From: Hyphomicrobiales bacterium
GTDB taxonomy: Bacteria > Pseudomonadota > Alphaproteobacteria > Rhizobiales > Rhizobiaceae
Length of the DNA: 64,000 nucleotides
Assembly (NCBI GenBank): GCA_900471485.1
Contig: UCEU01000033.1
Location: forward strand, 84,334 to 148,333
Direction: 5' to 3'
Shown here piece after piece: positions 48,949 to 57,567 of the stretch (positions within the stretch are counted from its first letter, which is position 1; the number at the start of each line of letters is the position of its first letter). The notes below the pieces were generated by a model, which saw only the letters and a list, made by a program, of their open reading frames with translations, searched no databases and was not told where the DNA came from. The position numbers were made by a program, and so were the translations under genes.

Positions 48949-50760
48949 TCACTGTTTTTCTGGAGACGGTGTTTCCTCGGCGGCGATTGTACCAGCCTCG
49001 GCTTCGTCTTCATAGGGCGCACTGTCATGATGCACTTGCGCCAGCCGGTCAACCATGCCCATGGCAATTTCCCGTTCGCCCATAATGACAGTATCGGCGC
49101 CGTATTGCTTCAGTTCCTCGACTTCCGCGTCGGAATGCGCCCGTGAGACGATCAGGACACCGGGATTGACCGACCGGCCACGCTCGGCGATGCGGCAGGC
49201 CTCGAAGGCGTTCGGGATGGCGATGACAAGACTTCTGGCGCCTTCGAGATTGGCAAGGTCGAGTACCTCGCGAGACACCGCATTGCCGCTGATGGCTTCG
49301 ATACCCTGATCGCGCAGGCCTGAAATCCGCGTGTCGGAATCCTCGATGACGAGGAAGGGCGTGCCTGAAGATTTGAGGTTTTGCCCGACGATGCTGCCCA
49401 CCCGGCCGTAACCGACCAGAATGACGTGCCCGCGAAGCTTGGTAGGATGCACCTCATCTTCGGCCGCCACCGGCTCTTCGATTGCTTCCGCGGCAGTGTC
49501 GGCGCCTGCCTCAAGAGCAGGCTCTTCGCGCTTGGCGGGCTCGAGTACCGGCCGCAGCCGGTCGCATGCATAAAAGAGCAAGGGATTGAGGATGATCGAG
49601 ATGATCGCGCCCGCCAGAATGAGATCCCGGCCTTCTTCCGGCAATAGACCGAGATCGACGCCCAGTGCCGCGAGGATGAAGGAAAACTCGCCGATCTGGC
49701 CGAGGCTGGCGGAAATCGTCAATGCTGTCCCGACGGGCTTGCGGAACAGCAGCACGATCAGAAAGGCGGCAACCGACTTTCCGACAATGATGATGAAGAC
49801 GGTCGCGATCAACGGGATCGGCTTGTCGATCAGGATGTTCGGGTCGAACAGCATGCCGACGGAAACGAAGAAGAGCACGGCGAAAGCATCGCGAAGCGGC
49901 AGGCTTTCCTGGGCGGCGCGATGGCTGAGTTCGCTTTCCGCAAGCACCATGCCGGCGAAGAAGGCTCCGAGCGCCAGCGATACGCCGAACAGCTTCGAGG
50001 CGCCGAAGGCGACGCCGAGCGCGATGGCGAGAACGCCGAGGCGGAACAGTTCGCGCGAGCCGGTATGCGCGATGCGGTGCATCGTCCAGGGAATGACTCG
50101 GCGTCCGAATACCAGCATCACGCCCACGAAGAGCGCGACCTTGACCAGCGTCATGCCGATGATGCCGGCCATTCCCATGTCGAGATCAAACAGCCGGTTG
50201 ACGGCGGCTGACAGCGGCTCGACCGTTCCATGGCTGCCGATGCTGGCCGCCGCGGGAATGAGGACGAGCGCCAGGACCATGGCAAGATCCTCGACGATCA
50301 GCCAACCCACGGCGATCTTGCCGCGTTCCGTATCGATCAGCCGCTTTTCCTGCAGAGCCTTGAGGAGAACCACGGTCGAGGCGACGGAGAGCGCCAGGCC
50401 GAACACGAGGCTGCCGCCGGTCGGCCAACCCATGAGCGCGCCCAGCCCCCAGCCGAGCATGGTCGCCAGCCCGATCTGCGCGATCGCCCCCGGCACGGCG
50501 ATCCCCCGCACGGACAGCAGGTCTTTCAGCGAGAAATGCAAGCCGACCCCGAACATCAGGAGAATGACGCCGATCTCGGCAAGCTCGGGGGCCAGTCCCT
50601 GGTCCGCGACGAAACCCGGTGTATGGGGTCCGACGAGAACGCCCGCGATCAGATAGCCGACCAGCGGCGGCATGCGCAGCCTGTTGGCCAGAGCGCCGAG
50701 AAGAAATGCCAGCACGAGGCCGCCGACGATCGTCGAAATCAGGGGCGTATCATGCGGCAT
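48949..50760 (-). CDS. ybaL: Monovalent cation:proton antiporter-2 (YbaL/KefB-type)
   Basis: A 603-residue CPA2 antiporter. The membrane part (about 1-395) has the LRMPPLVGYLIAGVLVGPHTPGF start, GVILLMFGVGLHFSLKDL, and VEDLAMVLALV, which carries the conserved acidic transport residue. A cytoplasmic RCK_N/TrkA-N domain follows with the Rossmann motif GHVILVGYGRVGSIVGQNL, then DTRISGLRDQGIEAISGNA and an acidic tail. It probably exports potassium in exchange for protons and may be controlled by NAD(H) or a thiol through RCK. The length and lack of a KefF-like gene nearby favour the YbaL branch. Confidence 0.9.
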   Translation of the reverse strand: MPHDTPLISTIVGGLVLAFLLGALANRLRMPPLVGYLIAGVLVGPHTPGFVADQGLAPELAEIGVILLMFGVGLHFSLKDLLSVRGIAVPGAIAQIGLATMLGWGLGALMGWPTGGSLVFGLALSVASTVVLLKALQEKRLIDTERGKIAVGWLIVEDLAMVLALVLIPAAASIGSHGTVEPLSAAVNRLFDLDMGMAGIIGMTLVKVALFVGVMLVFGRRVIPWTMHRIAHTGSRELFRLGVLAIALGVAFGASKLFGVSLALGAFFAGMVLAESELSHRAAQESLPLRDAFAVLFFVSVGMLFDPNILIDKPIPLIATVFIIIVGKSVAAFLIVLLFRKPVGTALTISASLGQIGEFSFILAALGVDLGLLPEEGRDLILAGAIISIILNPLLFYACDRLRPVLEPAKREEPALEAGADTAAEAIEEPVAAEDEVHPTKLRGHVILVGYGRVGSIVGQNLKSSGTPFLVIEDSDTRISGLRDQGIEAISGNAVSREVLDLANLEGARSLVIAIPNAFEACRIAERGRSVNPGVLIVSRAHSDAEVEELKQYGADTVIMGEREIAMGMVDRLAQVHHDSAPYEDEAEAGTIAAEETPSPEKQ

Positions 50761-51030
50761 CGAGTCTCCTGCACTGAAAATCGCAGTTCAAATATAACAA
50801 ATATGGCCAATATTGACCGATATGGGTGGCGGAGTTTCACGGATCAAGGCGCAGGGGCAACTATTCGGTGCACGAGCTACCACAGATGGTGCTCGGCGCT
50901 GAGCGAGGCTGAAAGCCAGGCAAACGAACCGCACTCTCGAACCAATGTCCGACGGATCGGCATCGACCGATGGATCGACTTCAGTGGGTTTGAGGTACCC
51001 GTATCGTCGATGCGATAAAATTGCGGGAGC
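50761..51030. other. Gene-free stretch upstream of the antiporter
   Basis: This 270-base stretch has moderate AT content. It should hold the antiporter promoter on the minus strand. No clear gene, repeat or hairpin was found. Confidence 0.35.
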
Positions 51031-51144
51031 TTAGAGAATGCGCGGCTTGAGCGGGCGGCGTACGGCCTCGATGCGATCCAGTAGTGTGATTGCCGCGAGA
51101 ACAGCAATCGTAAGTAAGCAAGAGCCCATTCCCAGTACAATCAT
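51031..51144 (-). CDS. Candidate 37-residue membrane protein
   Basis: A short frame with a good ribosome site (AAAGGAACGGCA before the ATG). It encodes MIVLGMGSCLLTIAVLAAIT followed by LLDRIEAVRRPLKPRIL, that is, one N-terminal transmembrane helix and a basic cytoplasmic tail. This fits the many tiny single-pass proteins known in bacteria that bind larger membrane complexes. No homologue can be named. It might be an artefact, so the call rests on the ribosome site and the clean helix-charge layout. Confidence 0.42.
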   Translation of the reverse strand: MIVLGMGSCLLTIAVLAAITLLDRIEAVRRPLKPRIL

Positions 51145-51564
51145 TGCCGTTCCTTTTGACGTCATGTCAGGGTTAATGTCGGGCTATATCACGAAGCTTG
51201 CGTCGAACTTGTATGTTCCAAGCAACGCAAGGCCAGTAATTCGTAGATGGTAATTCGCATCCCCTCGAAAGCCCGTATTCATAAAATAGGTATTAACCTT
51301 CGGGCAAGGAATTAACCATAAGCATTGCATGACACACGTCGGAATGGGAAGATTCGCTCGTTCCCCAGGCATGAAGCCGCACCGTCGTACCGGCTCGATC
51401 CGGAATCCATTTCATCAAGCAGCTCCTCAGCAGGTTCACTGATCGGGAGGCTTCAGCCAGCCGGCAATCGCCGGTCGCGACGGCTGTCGGCCCCGTTCCG
51501 TACTCCGCGAAGGTGCAGAATTTTCATCCGGGCCGCGCCCGGACACGGTTGGGGACAGACGTTG
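51145..51564. promoter_or_regulatory. Upstream region of the chemotaxis operon with paired TTAACC repeats
   Basis: A 420-base region before the chemoreceptor start. TTAACC occurs at 51293-51298 and again at 51312-51317, 19 bases apart (about two helical turns). TTAACC resembles a CtrA half-site, but the spacing is not TTAA-N7-TTAA. The reading frame to the left of the receptor start shows no conserved protein and was treated as leader. Confidence 0.35.
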
Positions 51565-53193
51565 GTGCAGGAAGGGCCATCAGATCAGGCCAGGGGAGCG
51601 CAGGCAGGCAGCCTGCGTGATCGTCTGCGCTTTGCCGGTCTAGATGCCGACCAGTGCGACCTCGTACGCCGCGCCCGCCCGGCCCTTGAAGCCCATCTGA
51701 AATCCGGCCTGCGCGATCTCTTCCAGCGCTTTCAGTCATTCCCCGATGCCTCGCGCAATTTCGAAAGCGAACGTCAGGTCGAACGCCTGCACGATCTGCA
51801 GTCGACGCATTGGGATGTGCTGACGGATGCCCGCTTCGACAGCCTCTATGCAGAGCGCGTCAAGGTTCTCTCCGATACCGAGAGCAAGATGGGCCTTGAC
51901 CCGCGCTGGCACGTTGCCGGCCACGGCGTCATGCTCGAGCATGTGATCTCCGGCTTGACCGCCGACCTCGCCGGTCGCTCCTTCCTGCCCGGTGCCAAGC
52001 GTCGCGCCCGCGAAACCGCCGATCTCATTACCGCGATCATCCGCCTCGTGATGGTCGATGTCGAGATTGCCGTTTCGCTGCGTTTCAACGCCCTGCGCGC
52101 ATCGCAGCAGCGGGTGCTGTCCGACCAGCGCACCAATGACAAGGCCGAGATCGCCCGTGTTTTCGCCGATGTGATCAATGGTCTCGCCGCCCGTGACCTC
52201 ACGGCACGCGCAACGGTCGAGCAGGGTGGGGCGCACGGCGATATCGCGGAGGCGCTGAATACGGCCATCGCCTCGCTACAGAGCGAGTTCCAGTCGATCG
52301 GCGAACGCACCGCCACCGCCGAGACATCCGTTCAGGCGCTCGGAGACGCCTCGCGGCAGTTCGCCGACAAGGCATCCAGCCATGCCGAACAACTGCGCGC
52401 TTCGGCCTCAGCGCTTGCCGAACTCTCCAGCAGCGTCCGCCTCGGCGCCGCCGAAAGCCGGGCTGCTGAACAGGCCGCCGCCTCGACACGGGCCGCCGCC
52501 GAGGAAAGTGGCCAGGTCGTCGGTCGCGCCATTGCCGCCATGGCCGATATCGAGCAGTCGGCCGAAAAGATCGGCCAGATCATTGGCGCGATCGATGAAA
52601 TCGCCTTCCAGACCAATCTTCTGGCCCTCAATGCCGGCATCGAAGCAGCACGCGCCGGCGATTCAGGCCGTGGCTTCGCGGTGGTCGCGCAGGAAGTCCG
52701 CGCCCTTGCCCAGCGTTCGGCCGATGCCGCCCGCGAGATCAAGACACTGGTCACCACCACCAAGGTGCAGGTCGGCGCCGGCGTGCAGATGGTGGGCCGC
52801 ACCCAGGACGCCATCGGCAGCATCGTGCGCCAGGCCGCCGAGATCAACACGGCCATCTCCAGCGTCGCCAGCCAGGCGAGTGAGCATGCGGCAAACCTCG
52901 ACACCGTTACCAGCGACGTTCGAGACCTTGGCGGCAGGCTTGCGGAAAACGCGGGCGCCGCCGCGGTATCCGCTGAAGGCACCGACCATCTTCACAGCGT
53001 CATCCTCGAACTCGGCCAGACGATCCGCGAGTTCCGCATCGCGCGGCAGAACGCCGAGGCAGCCAAGCCGCCGGCCTTTTCCGCTCCGCTCGCCCGCGCG
53101 GTCGAGCAATCGCGGGTGGCCGAAGATGAAGGCGATGATTTTGGTTTCACCCGGCAGCTCGCCAGCTTCGGAGGCAACCGGAATGTTTACTAA
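51565..53193 (+). CDS. icpA: Soluble globin-coupled methyl-accepting chemotaxis receptor (IcpA-like)
   Basis: About 542 residues from GTG at 51565, since no ATG is suitable; TTG at 51562 is an alternative. The protein has no membrane segment. The N-terminal part (about 1-190) is a protoglobin-like sensor with a putative haem-proximal histidine in WHVAGHGVM. A HAMP-like linker follows (VINGLAARDLTARATVEQG), then a chemoreceptor signalling domain with the hairpin tip IDEIAFQTNLLALNAGIEAARAGDSGRGFAVVAQEVRALAQRS, which binds CheA and CheW. The C-terminal tail ends FTRQLASFGGNRNVY. Its place at the head of the che operon matches IcpA of Sinorhizobium. It may sense oxygen or redox state, which is inference. 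Confidence 0.85.
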   Translation: MQEGPSDQARGAQAGSLRDRLRFAGLDADQCDLVRRARPALEAHLKSGLRDLFQRFQSFPDASRNFESERQVERLHDLQSTHWDVLTDARFDSLYAERVKVLSDTESKMGLDPRWHVAGHGVMLEHVISGLTADLAGRSFLPGAKRRARETADLITAIIRLVMVDVEIAVSLRFNALRASQQRVLSDQRTNDKAEIARVFADVINGLAARDLTARATVEQGGAHGDIAEALNTAIASLQSEFQSIGERTATAETSVQALGDASRQFADKASSHAEQLRASASALAELSSSVRLGAAESRAAEQAAASTRAAAEESGQVVGRAIAAMADIEQSAEKIGQIIGAIDEIAFQTNLLALNAGIEAARAGDSGRGFAVVAQEVRALAQRSADAAREIKTLVTTTKVQVGAGVQMVGRTQDAIGSIVRQAAEINTAISSVASQASEHAANLDTVTSDVRDLGGRLAENAGAAAVSAEGTDHLHSVILELGQTIREFRIARQNAEAAKPPAFSAPLARAVEQSRVAEDEGDDFGFTRQLASFGGNRNVY

Positions 53194-53255
53194 CGCAATG
53201 CAATATGACGGCGGCTCACGTTCGCTGGGCTGGTTTTAAGGGCAAGGACAGGCTG

Positions 53256-53552
53256 ATGGCAGCAAAGAAAAGTGGAAAGACGTTGAGTTTGGCTGCGGTC
53301 CTCGACCTGAACGAGGCATCCGCATTGCGCGACAAGCTCATATCCATGCGTGGCAACGCGATCTCAATCGACGCCTCGGCCGTCGAGCGCGTCGGCACCT
53401 TGAGCGCCCAGGTTCTGATGGCCGGCGCCAAGACATGGGATCAGGACAAGCTCGCGTTCACCTTCACCAAGGTTTCGGACGCATTTCACAAAACAATGCA
53501 GCTGATCGGTGTCGATATCCACCATCTGCTCGCCAAGGAGATCCAGCCATGA
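53256..53552 (+). CDS. cheS: STAS-domain chemotaxis protein CheS
   Basis: 98 residues from the ATG at 53256, which is preceded by AGGACAGG. An upstream in-frame start adds 17 residues without domain content. It is a single STAS domain (LAAVLDLNEASALRDKLISM, AISIDASAVERVGTLSAQVL). In Sinorhizobium meliloti the equivalent gene encodes CheS, which binds CheA and speeds dephosphorylation of the phosphate-sink regulator CheY1. It lies between the receptor and cheY1, with its stop overlapping the cheY1 start (ATGA), which supports that identity. Confidence 0.85.
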   Translation: MAAKKSGKTLSLAAVLDLNEASALRDKLISMRGNAISIDASAVERVGTLSAQVLMAGAKTWDQDKLAFTFTKVSDAFHKTMQLIGVDIHHLLAKEIQP

Positions 53553-53914
53553 AGAAAAAAGTGCTTACCGTGGATGATTCACGGACCATCCGGAACATGC
53601 TTCTCGTAACCCTGAACAATGCCGGTTTCGAAACCATTCAGGCTGAAGATGGCGTCGAGGGCCTGGAAGTTCTCGAAACCTCCAATCCTGACGTGATTGT
53701 CACCGACATCAACATGCCGCGTCTCGATGGCTTCGGTTTCATCGAAGGCGTTCGCCGCAATGACAAGTACCGCGCCATTCCGATCCTCGTTCTGACGACC
53801 GAAAGCGATGCCGAAAAGAAGAATCGTGCTCGCCAGGCCGGCGCAACCGGCTGGATCGTCAAGCCTTTCGACCCTGCCAAGCTGATCGATGCCATTGAGC
53901 GCGTAACCGCTTAA
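53549..53914 (+). CDS. cheY1: Chemotaxis response regulator CheY1
   Basis: A 121-residue CheY with a single receiver. The acidic pair is D9-D10 and the phospho-acceptor is D53 in VTDINMPRLDGF. The conserved Thr lies in VLTTESD and the Lys in WIVKPFDPAKL. In rhizobia with two CheY proteins, CheY1 is mainly a phosphate sink while CheY2 acts on the motor. Position next to cheS and cheA supports the CheY1 label. Start overlaps cheS by four bases. Confidence 0.93.
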   Translation: MKKKVLTVDDSRTIRNMLLVTLNNAGFETIQAEDGVEGLEVLETSNPDVIVTDINMPRLDGFGFIEGVRRNDKYRAIPILVLTTESDAEKKNRARQAGATGWIVKPFDPAKLIDAIERVTA

Positions 53915-53931
53915 ACTCAGGATTTTCTTTT

Positions 53932-56187
53932 ATGGATATGAACGAAATCAAAGAGATCTTTTTCCAGGAATGCGAGGAACAGCTCGCCGAACTGGAATCC
54001 GGTCTCCTGAAAATGAATGATGGCGATCGCGATCCGGAAACCGTCAACGCGGTTTTCCGTGCCGTTCATTCGATCAAGGGCGGCGCTGGCGCTTTTGGTC
54101 TGGATGATCTCGTCGCCTTCGCGCATGTTTTTGAGACCACACTTGATTGCGTTCGTTCCAACAAGCTCGAGCCGACCCAGGATGTCCTGAAGGTCATGCT
54201 GAAGTCGGCGGACGTGCTCGCGGACCTGACGAATGCCGCCCGCGACGGCGGCAGCGTCGATGAGAGCCGCAGCCGTGGTCTAGTCAAGGAACTCGAAGCG
54301 TTGGCAAACGGCGAGGCGCCGTCGCCATCTGCCGCTGTCGAGGCTCCGGTTGCCAAGCCGGCTCCGGTCGCGGCAGCGCCCAAGCCCACGGATGACAGCG
54401 GCTTCGCTCCCATTCCATTCTCCTTCGACGATTTCGGCGACGACGACGCCGAGATGCCGACCTATGAAATCTCCTTCAAGCCACGCCACGAGCTCTATTC
54501 CAAGGGCAACGACGCGACGCTGCTGCTGCGTGATCTCAGCCGTCTCGGCGAGATGAGCAGCTACTGCAACACGGACGCGCTGCCCGGTGTCGATGAGATC
54601 GATCCGGAAGCCGCCTATTTCCATTGGGTTGTCACGCTCAAGACCGACAAGGGCGAAGACGCGATCCGCGCTGTCTTCGAATTCGCCGAGTGGGATTGCG
54701 AGCTCGAGATCAAGACGGTTGAAGCGGCCGCTGCCGAGGCGACCGAAGAACTGCCGATGATCCCTGTTCCCTTCGACCTCTCGGCTCTGGACGACGGCGC
54801 TTCCGAAGCTCCGGCCGCACAGCCGCAGTCGGATGTCGAGGCAGCCGTCGTGGCCGCCGAGACGGCCTCGAACGTCACGAAGCTGGCCGCCGCCGCCGCC
54901 CGCGTCGAAAAGAAGGAATCCGCAGCCGCTGCCGCCGCGGCTGCCGCAGCACAGAACAACGCGGCTGCCGCCGCCAGCGCAGGCCAGACGATCCGCGTCG
55001 ATCTCGATCGCGTCGACCGCCTGATCAACCTCGTCGGCGAGCTCGTCATCAACCAGGCGATGCTCTCCCAGAGCGTTGTCGAGAACGACACCAACGGTAC
55101 GTCGTCGATCAACATGGGTCTCGAAGAGCTGCAGCAGCTCACCCGCGAGATCCAGGATTCGGTCATGGCGATCCGTGCGCAGCCGGTGAAGCCCGTCTTC
55201 CAGCGCATGTCGCGTATCGTCCGCGAAGTCGCCGACATGGTCGGCAAGTCGATCCGCCTCGTCACCGAAGGTGAAAACACCGAAGTCGACAAGACGGTTA
55301 TCGACAAGCTCGCCGAGCCTTTGACCCACATGATCCGCAATGCCGTCGACCACGGTATCGAAAGCCCGGAAAAGCGCACTGCCGCCGGCAAGGATCCGGA
55401 AGGCACGATCAAGCTCACCGCCAAGCATCGTTCGGGCCGCATCCTGATCGAACTGCAGGACGACGGCGCGGGCATCAACCGCGAACGCGTCAAGCAGAAG
55501 GCGATCGACAACGATCTGATCTCGCCGGACGCCAACCTGACGGACGAGGAAATCGACAACCTGATCTTCGCGCCGGGCTTCTCCACGGCCGACAAGATCT
55601 CCGACATTTCCGGTCGCGGCGTCGGCATGGACGTCGTCAAGCGCTCCATCCAGGCGCTCGGTGGTCGCATCAACATCACCTCGAAGCCGGGCCAGGGCTC
55701 CGTCTTCACCATGAGCCTGCCGCTGACGCTTGCAGTCCTCGACGGCATGGTCGTCACGGTCGCCGGCCAGACGCTTGTCGTTCCGCTGACCGCGATCGTC
55801 GAAACGCTGCAGCCGGAGGCTTCGGCCATTCACTCCTTCGGCGCCAGCCATCGCCTGATCTCGATCCGCAACTCCTTCTGCCCGCTGGTCGATGTCGGTC
55901 GCATCCTGAACTTCCGCGCCACCCAGGCCAATCCGGTCGAAGGCGTCGCCTTGCTCGTCGAATCCGAAGGCGGCGGTCAGCGCGCGCTGATGGTCGATGC
56001 GATCCAGGGTCAGCGTCAGGTCGTCATCAAGAGCCTCGAGGCGAACTACACGCACGTTCCGGGCATCGCTGCTGCAACCATCCTCGGCGATGGCCGCGTG
56101 GCGCTGATCCTTGATGTCGATGCGGTCGTCGGTGCTTCCCGCGGTCAGGCGCTGAGACAGGAAGTGTCTCTGGCGGCGGTAGGATAA
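53932..56187 (+). CDS. cheA: Chemotaxis histidine kinase CheA
   Basis: A 751-residue CheA. P1 has phospho-acceptor H46 in RAVHSIKGGAGAFG. A P2-like region with acidic stretches follows (FDDFGDDDAEMPTYEISFKP), then a long Ala-rich linker with repeated Ala runs near 310-355. Next come the P3 dimerisation helix (QTIRVDLDRVDRLINLVGELVINQAML), the P4 kinase (LTHMIRNAVDHGIESPEKR, DDGAGINRERV, GRGVGMDVVK) and P5 with the CheW-like fold. It transfers phosphate from ATP to CheY1, CheY2 and CheB. It starts 17 bases after cheY1 and ends four bases before cheW. Confidence 0.97.
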   Translation: MDMNEIKEIFFQECEEQLAELESGLLKMNDGDRDPETVNAVFRAVHSIKGGAGAFGLDDLVAFAHVFETTLDCVRSNKLEPTQDVLKVMLKSADVLADLTNAARDGGSVDESRSRGLVKELEALANGEAPSPSAAVEAPVAKPAPVAAAPKPTDDSGFAPIPFSFDDFGDDDAEMPTYEISFKPRHELYSKGNDATLLLRDLSRLGEMSSYCNTDALPGVDEIDPEAAYFHWVVTLKTDKGEDAIRAVFEFAEWDCELEIKTVEAAAAEATEELPMIPVPFDLSALDDGASEAPAAQPQSDVEAAVVAAETASNVTKLAAAAARVEKKESAAAAAAAAAAQNNAAAAASAGQTIRVDLDRVDRLINLVGELVINQAMLSQSVVENDTNGTSSINMGLEELQQLTREIQDSVMAIRAQPVKPVFQRMSRIVREVADMVGKSIRLVTEGENTEVDKTVIDKLAEPLTHMIRNAVDHGIESPEKRTAAGKDPEGTIKLTAKHRSGRILIELQDDGAGINRERVKQKAIDNDLISPDANLTDEEIDNLIFAPGFSTADKISDISGRGVGMDVVKRSIQALGGRINITSKPGQGSVFTMSLPLTLAVLDGMVVTVAGQTLVVPLTAIVETLQPEASAIHSFGASHRLISIRNSFCPLVDVGRILNFRATQANPVEGVALLVESEGGGQRALMVDAIQGQRQVVIKSLEANYTHVPGIAAATILGDGRVALILDVDAVVGASRGQALRQEVSLAAVG

Positions 56188-56191
56188 CGTC

Positions 56192-56659
56192 ATGTCTTAT
56201 GCCGTGAAAAATCTGAAGGATGGGGACCGCGAGCTGATCGCGTTCCGCATCGGGGATCAGGAATTTTGCGTGAACGTCATGTCGGTGCGCGAGATTCGCG
56301 GATGGACGCCGGCAACGGCGATGCCGCACTCGCCATCCTACATGAAGGGTGTCATCAACCTGCGCGGCGCTGTCCTGCCGATCATCGACCTCTCGGCCCG
56401 TCTCGGCATGCCGGCGACGGAACCGACGGCGCGCCATGTCATCATCGTCGCCCAGGTCAACCGCAAGGTCGTCGGTCTGCTCGTCGATGCCGTCTCCGAT
56501 ATACTGACGGTGACGGAAGACAACGTGCAGCCAACACCCGAAATCGCGTCTGAACTGCAGCGTCAGTTTGCGCGTGGCGTCCTGGCGATCGACAAGCGGA
56601 TGATCTGCCTTCTCGAACTCGAGGCCATTTTCCCGGATACGGAAAGCGAAGCCGCATGA
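56192..56659 (+). CDS. cheW: Chemotaxis coupling protein CheW
   Basis: A 155-residue CheW that links receptors to CheA. Conserved blocks: LIAFRIGDQEFCVNVMSVREI, ATAMPHSPSYMKGVINLRGAVLPIIDL, GLLVDAVSDILTVTEDNVQPTPE and FARGVLAIDKRMICLLELE. The length is normal. Its stop overlaps the cheR start by four bases. Confidence 0.96.
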   Translation: MSYAVKNLKDGDRELIAFRIGDQEFCVNVMSVREIRGWTPATAMPHSPSYMKGVINLRGAVLPIIDLSARLGMPATEPTARHVIIVAQVNRKVVGLLVDAVSDILTVTEDNVQPTPEIASELQRQFARGVLAIDKRMICLLELEAIFPDTESEAA

Positions 56660-57567
56660 ACATGCTGAGTGCAAAAGATGCGAGGCAGGGAAGCCCCGAT
56701 GAAGTCCTGGCGAGTGGCGAATATCCGCTGACGCGTCGCGACCTCACGGAAATCGCGGCGATGATCTACTCGGATGCGGGTATCTACCTGAACGAGACCA
56801 AGGCATCGCTCGTCTACTCGCGTCTGTCGAAGCATATTCGTAATCTCGGGCTATCGGGTTTCCGCGAATACTGCTCGCTGGTGTCGTCGCCCGCGGGTGC
56901 GGCGCCGCGCCGCGAGATGCTTTCGCACCTGACAACGAACTTCACGCGCTTCTTCCGCGAAAACCACCATTTCGAGCATCTGCGCGATCACGTCCTGCCG
57001 GAGCTGATCCAGCGTGCCAAGATGGGCGGTCGCGTGCGTATCTGGTCGGCGGCATCCTCGGATGGGCAGGAACCCTATTCGATCGCGCTGACCGTCCTGT
57101 CGATGATGCCCAATATCGCCGACTACGACTTCAAGATCCTGGCGACCGATATCGACCCGAAGATCCTGGCGATCGCCCGTGCCGGTGCCTATGACGAAGG
57201 TGCGCTGGAAACGGTGTCGCCGACCATGCGCAAGCAGTGGTTCAGCGAAGTCGAGATTCAGGGTCGCCGCAAGTTCCAGGTAGACGACCGCGTCAAGCGG
57301 CTGATCACCTATAACGAACTGAACCTGATGGCGCAGTGGCCATTCAAAGGCAAGTTCGACGTCATCTTCTGCCGCAACGTGGTGATCTATTTCGACGAGC
57401 CGACCCAGATGAAAATCTGGTCGCGTTTCGCCGAGCTCCTGCCGGAAGGTGGTCACCTCTACATCGGTCATTCCGAGCGTGTGTCCGGAGATGCCAAGCA
57501 TCTCTTCGACAACATCGGCATCACGACTTATCGCTACACCACCAAGGGCATCGGGAGGAAAGCATGA
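56656..57567 (+). CDS. cheR: Chemotaxis receptor methyltransferase CheR
   Basis: A 303-residue S-adenosylmethionine-dependent methyltransferase that adds methyl groups to receptor glutamates for adaptation. The N-terminal helical domain holds SRLSKHIRNLGLSGFREYCSLV. SAM-binding and catalytic motifs are TNFTRFFRENHHF, RIWSAASSDGQEPYSIAL, ILATDIDPKIL, and FDVIFCRNVVIYFDEPTQ, followed by GGHLYIGHSERV. It overlaps cheW (ATGA) and cheB (ATGA). Confidence 0.96.
   Translation: MNMLSAKDARQGSPDEVLASGEYPLTRRDLTEIAAMIYSDAGIYLNETKASLVYSRLSKHIRNLGLSGFREYCSLVSSPAGAAPRREMLSHLTTNFTRFFRENHHFEHLRDHVLPELIQRAKMGGRVRIWSAASSDGQEPYSIALTVLSMMPNIADYDFKILATDIDPKILAIARAGAYDEGALETVSPTMRKQWFSEVEIQGRRKFQVDDRVKRLITYNELNLMAQWPFKGKFDVIFCRNVVIYFDEPTQMKIWSRFAELLPEGGHLYIGHSERVSGDAKHLFDNIGITTYRYTTKGIGRKA

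Noticed and set aside
50877..51140. 87-residue minus-strand frame before the che operon
   Set aside because: It has no ribosome site. The 37-residue frame that overlaps it has a good site and a clean membrane helix.
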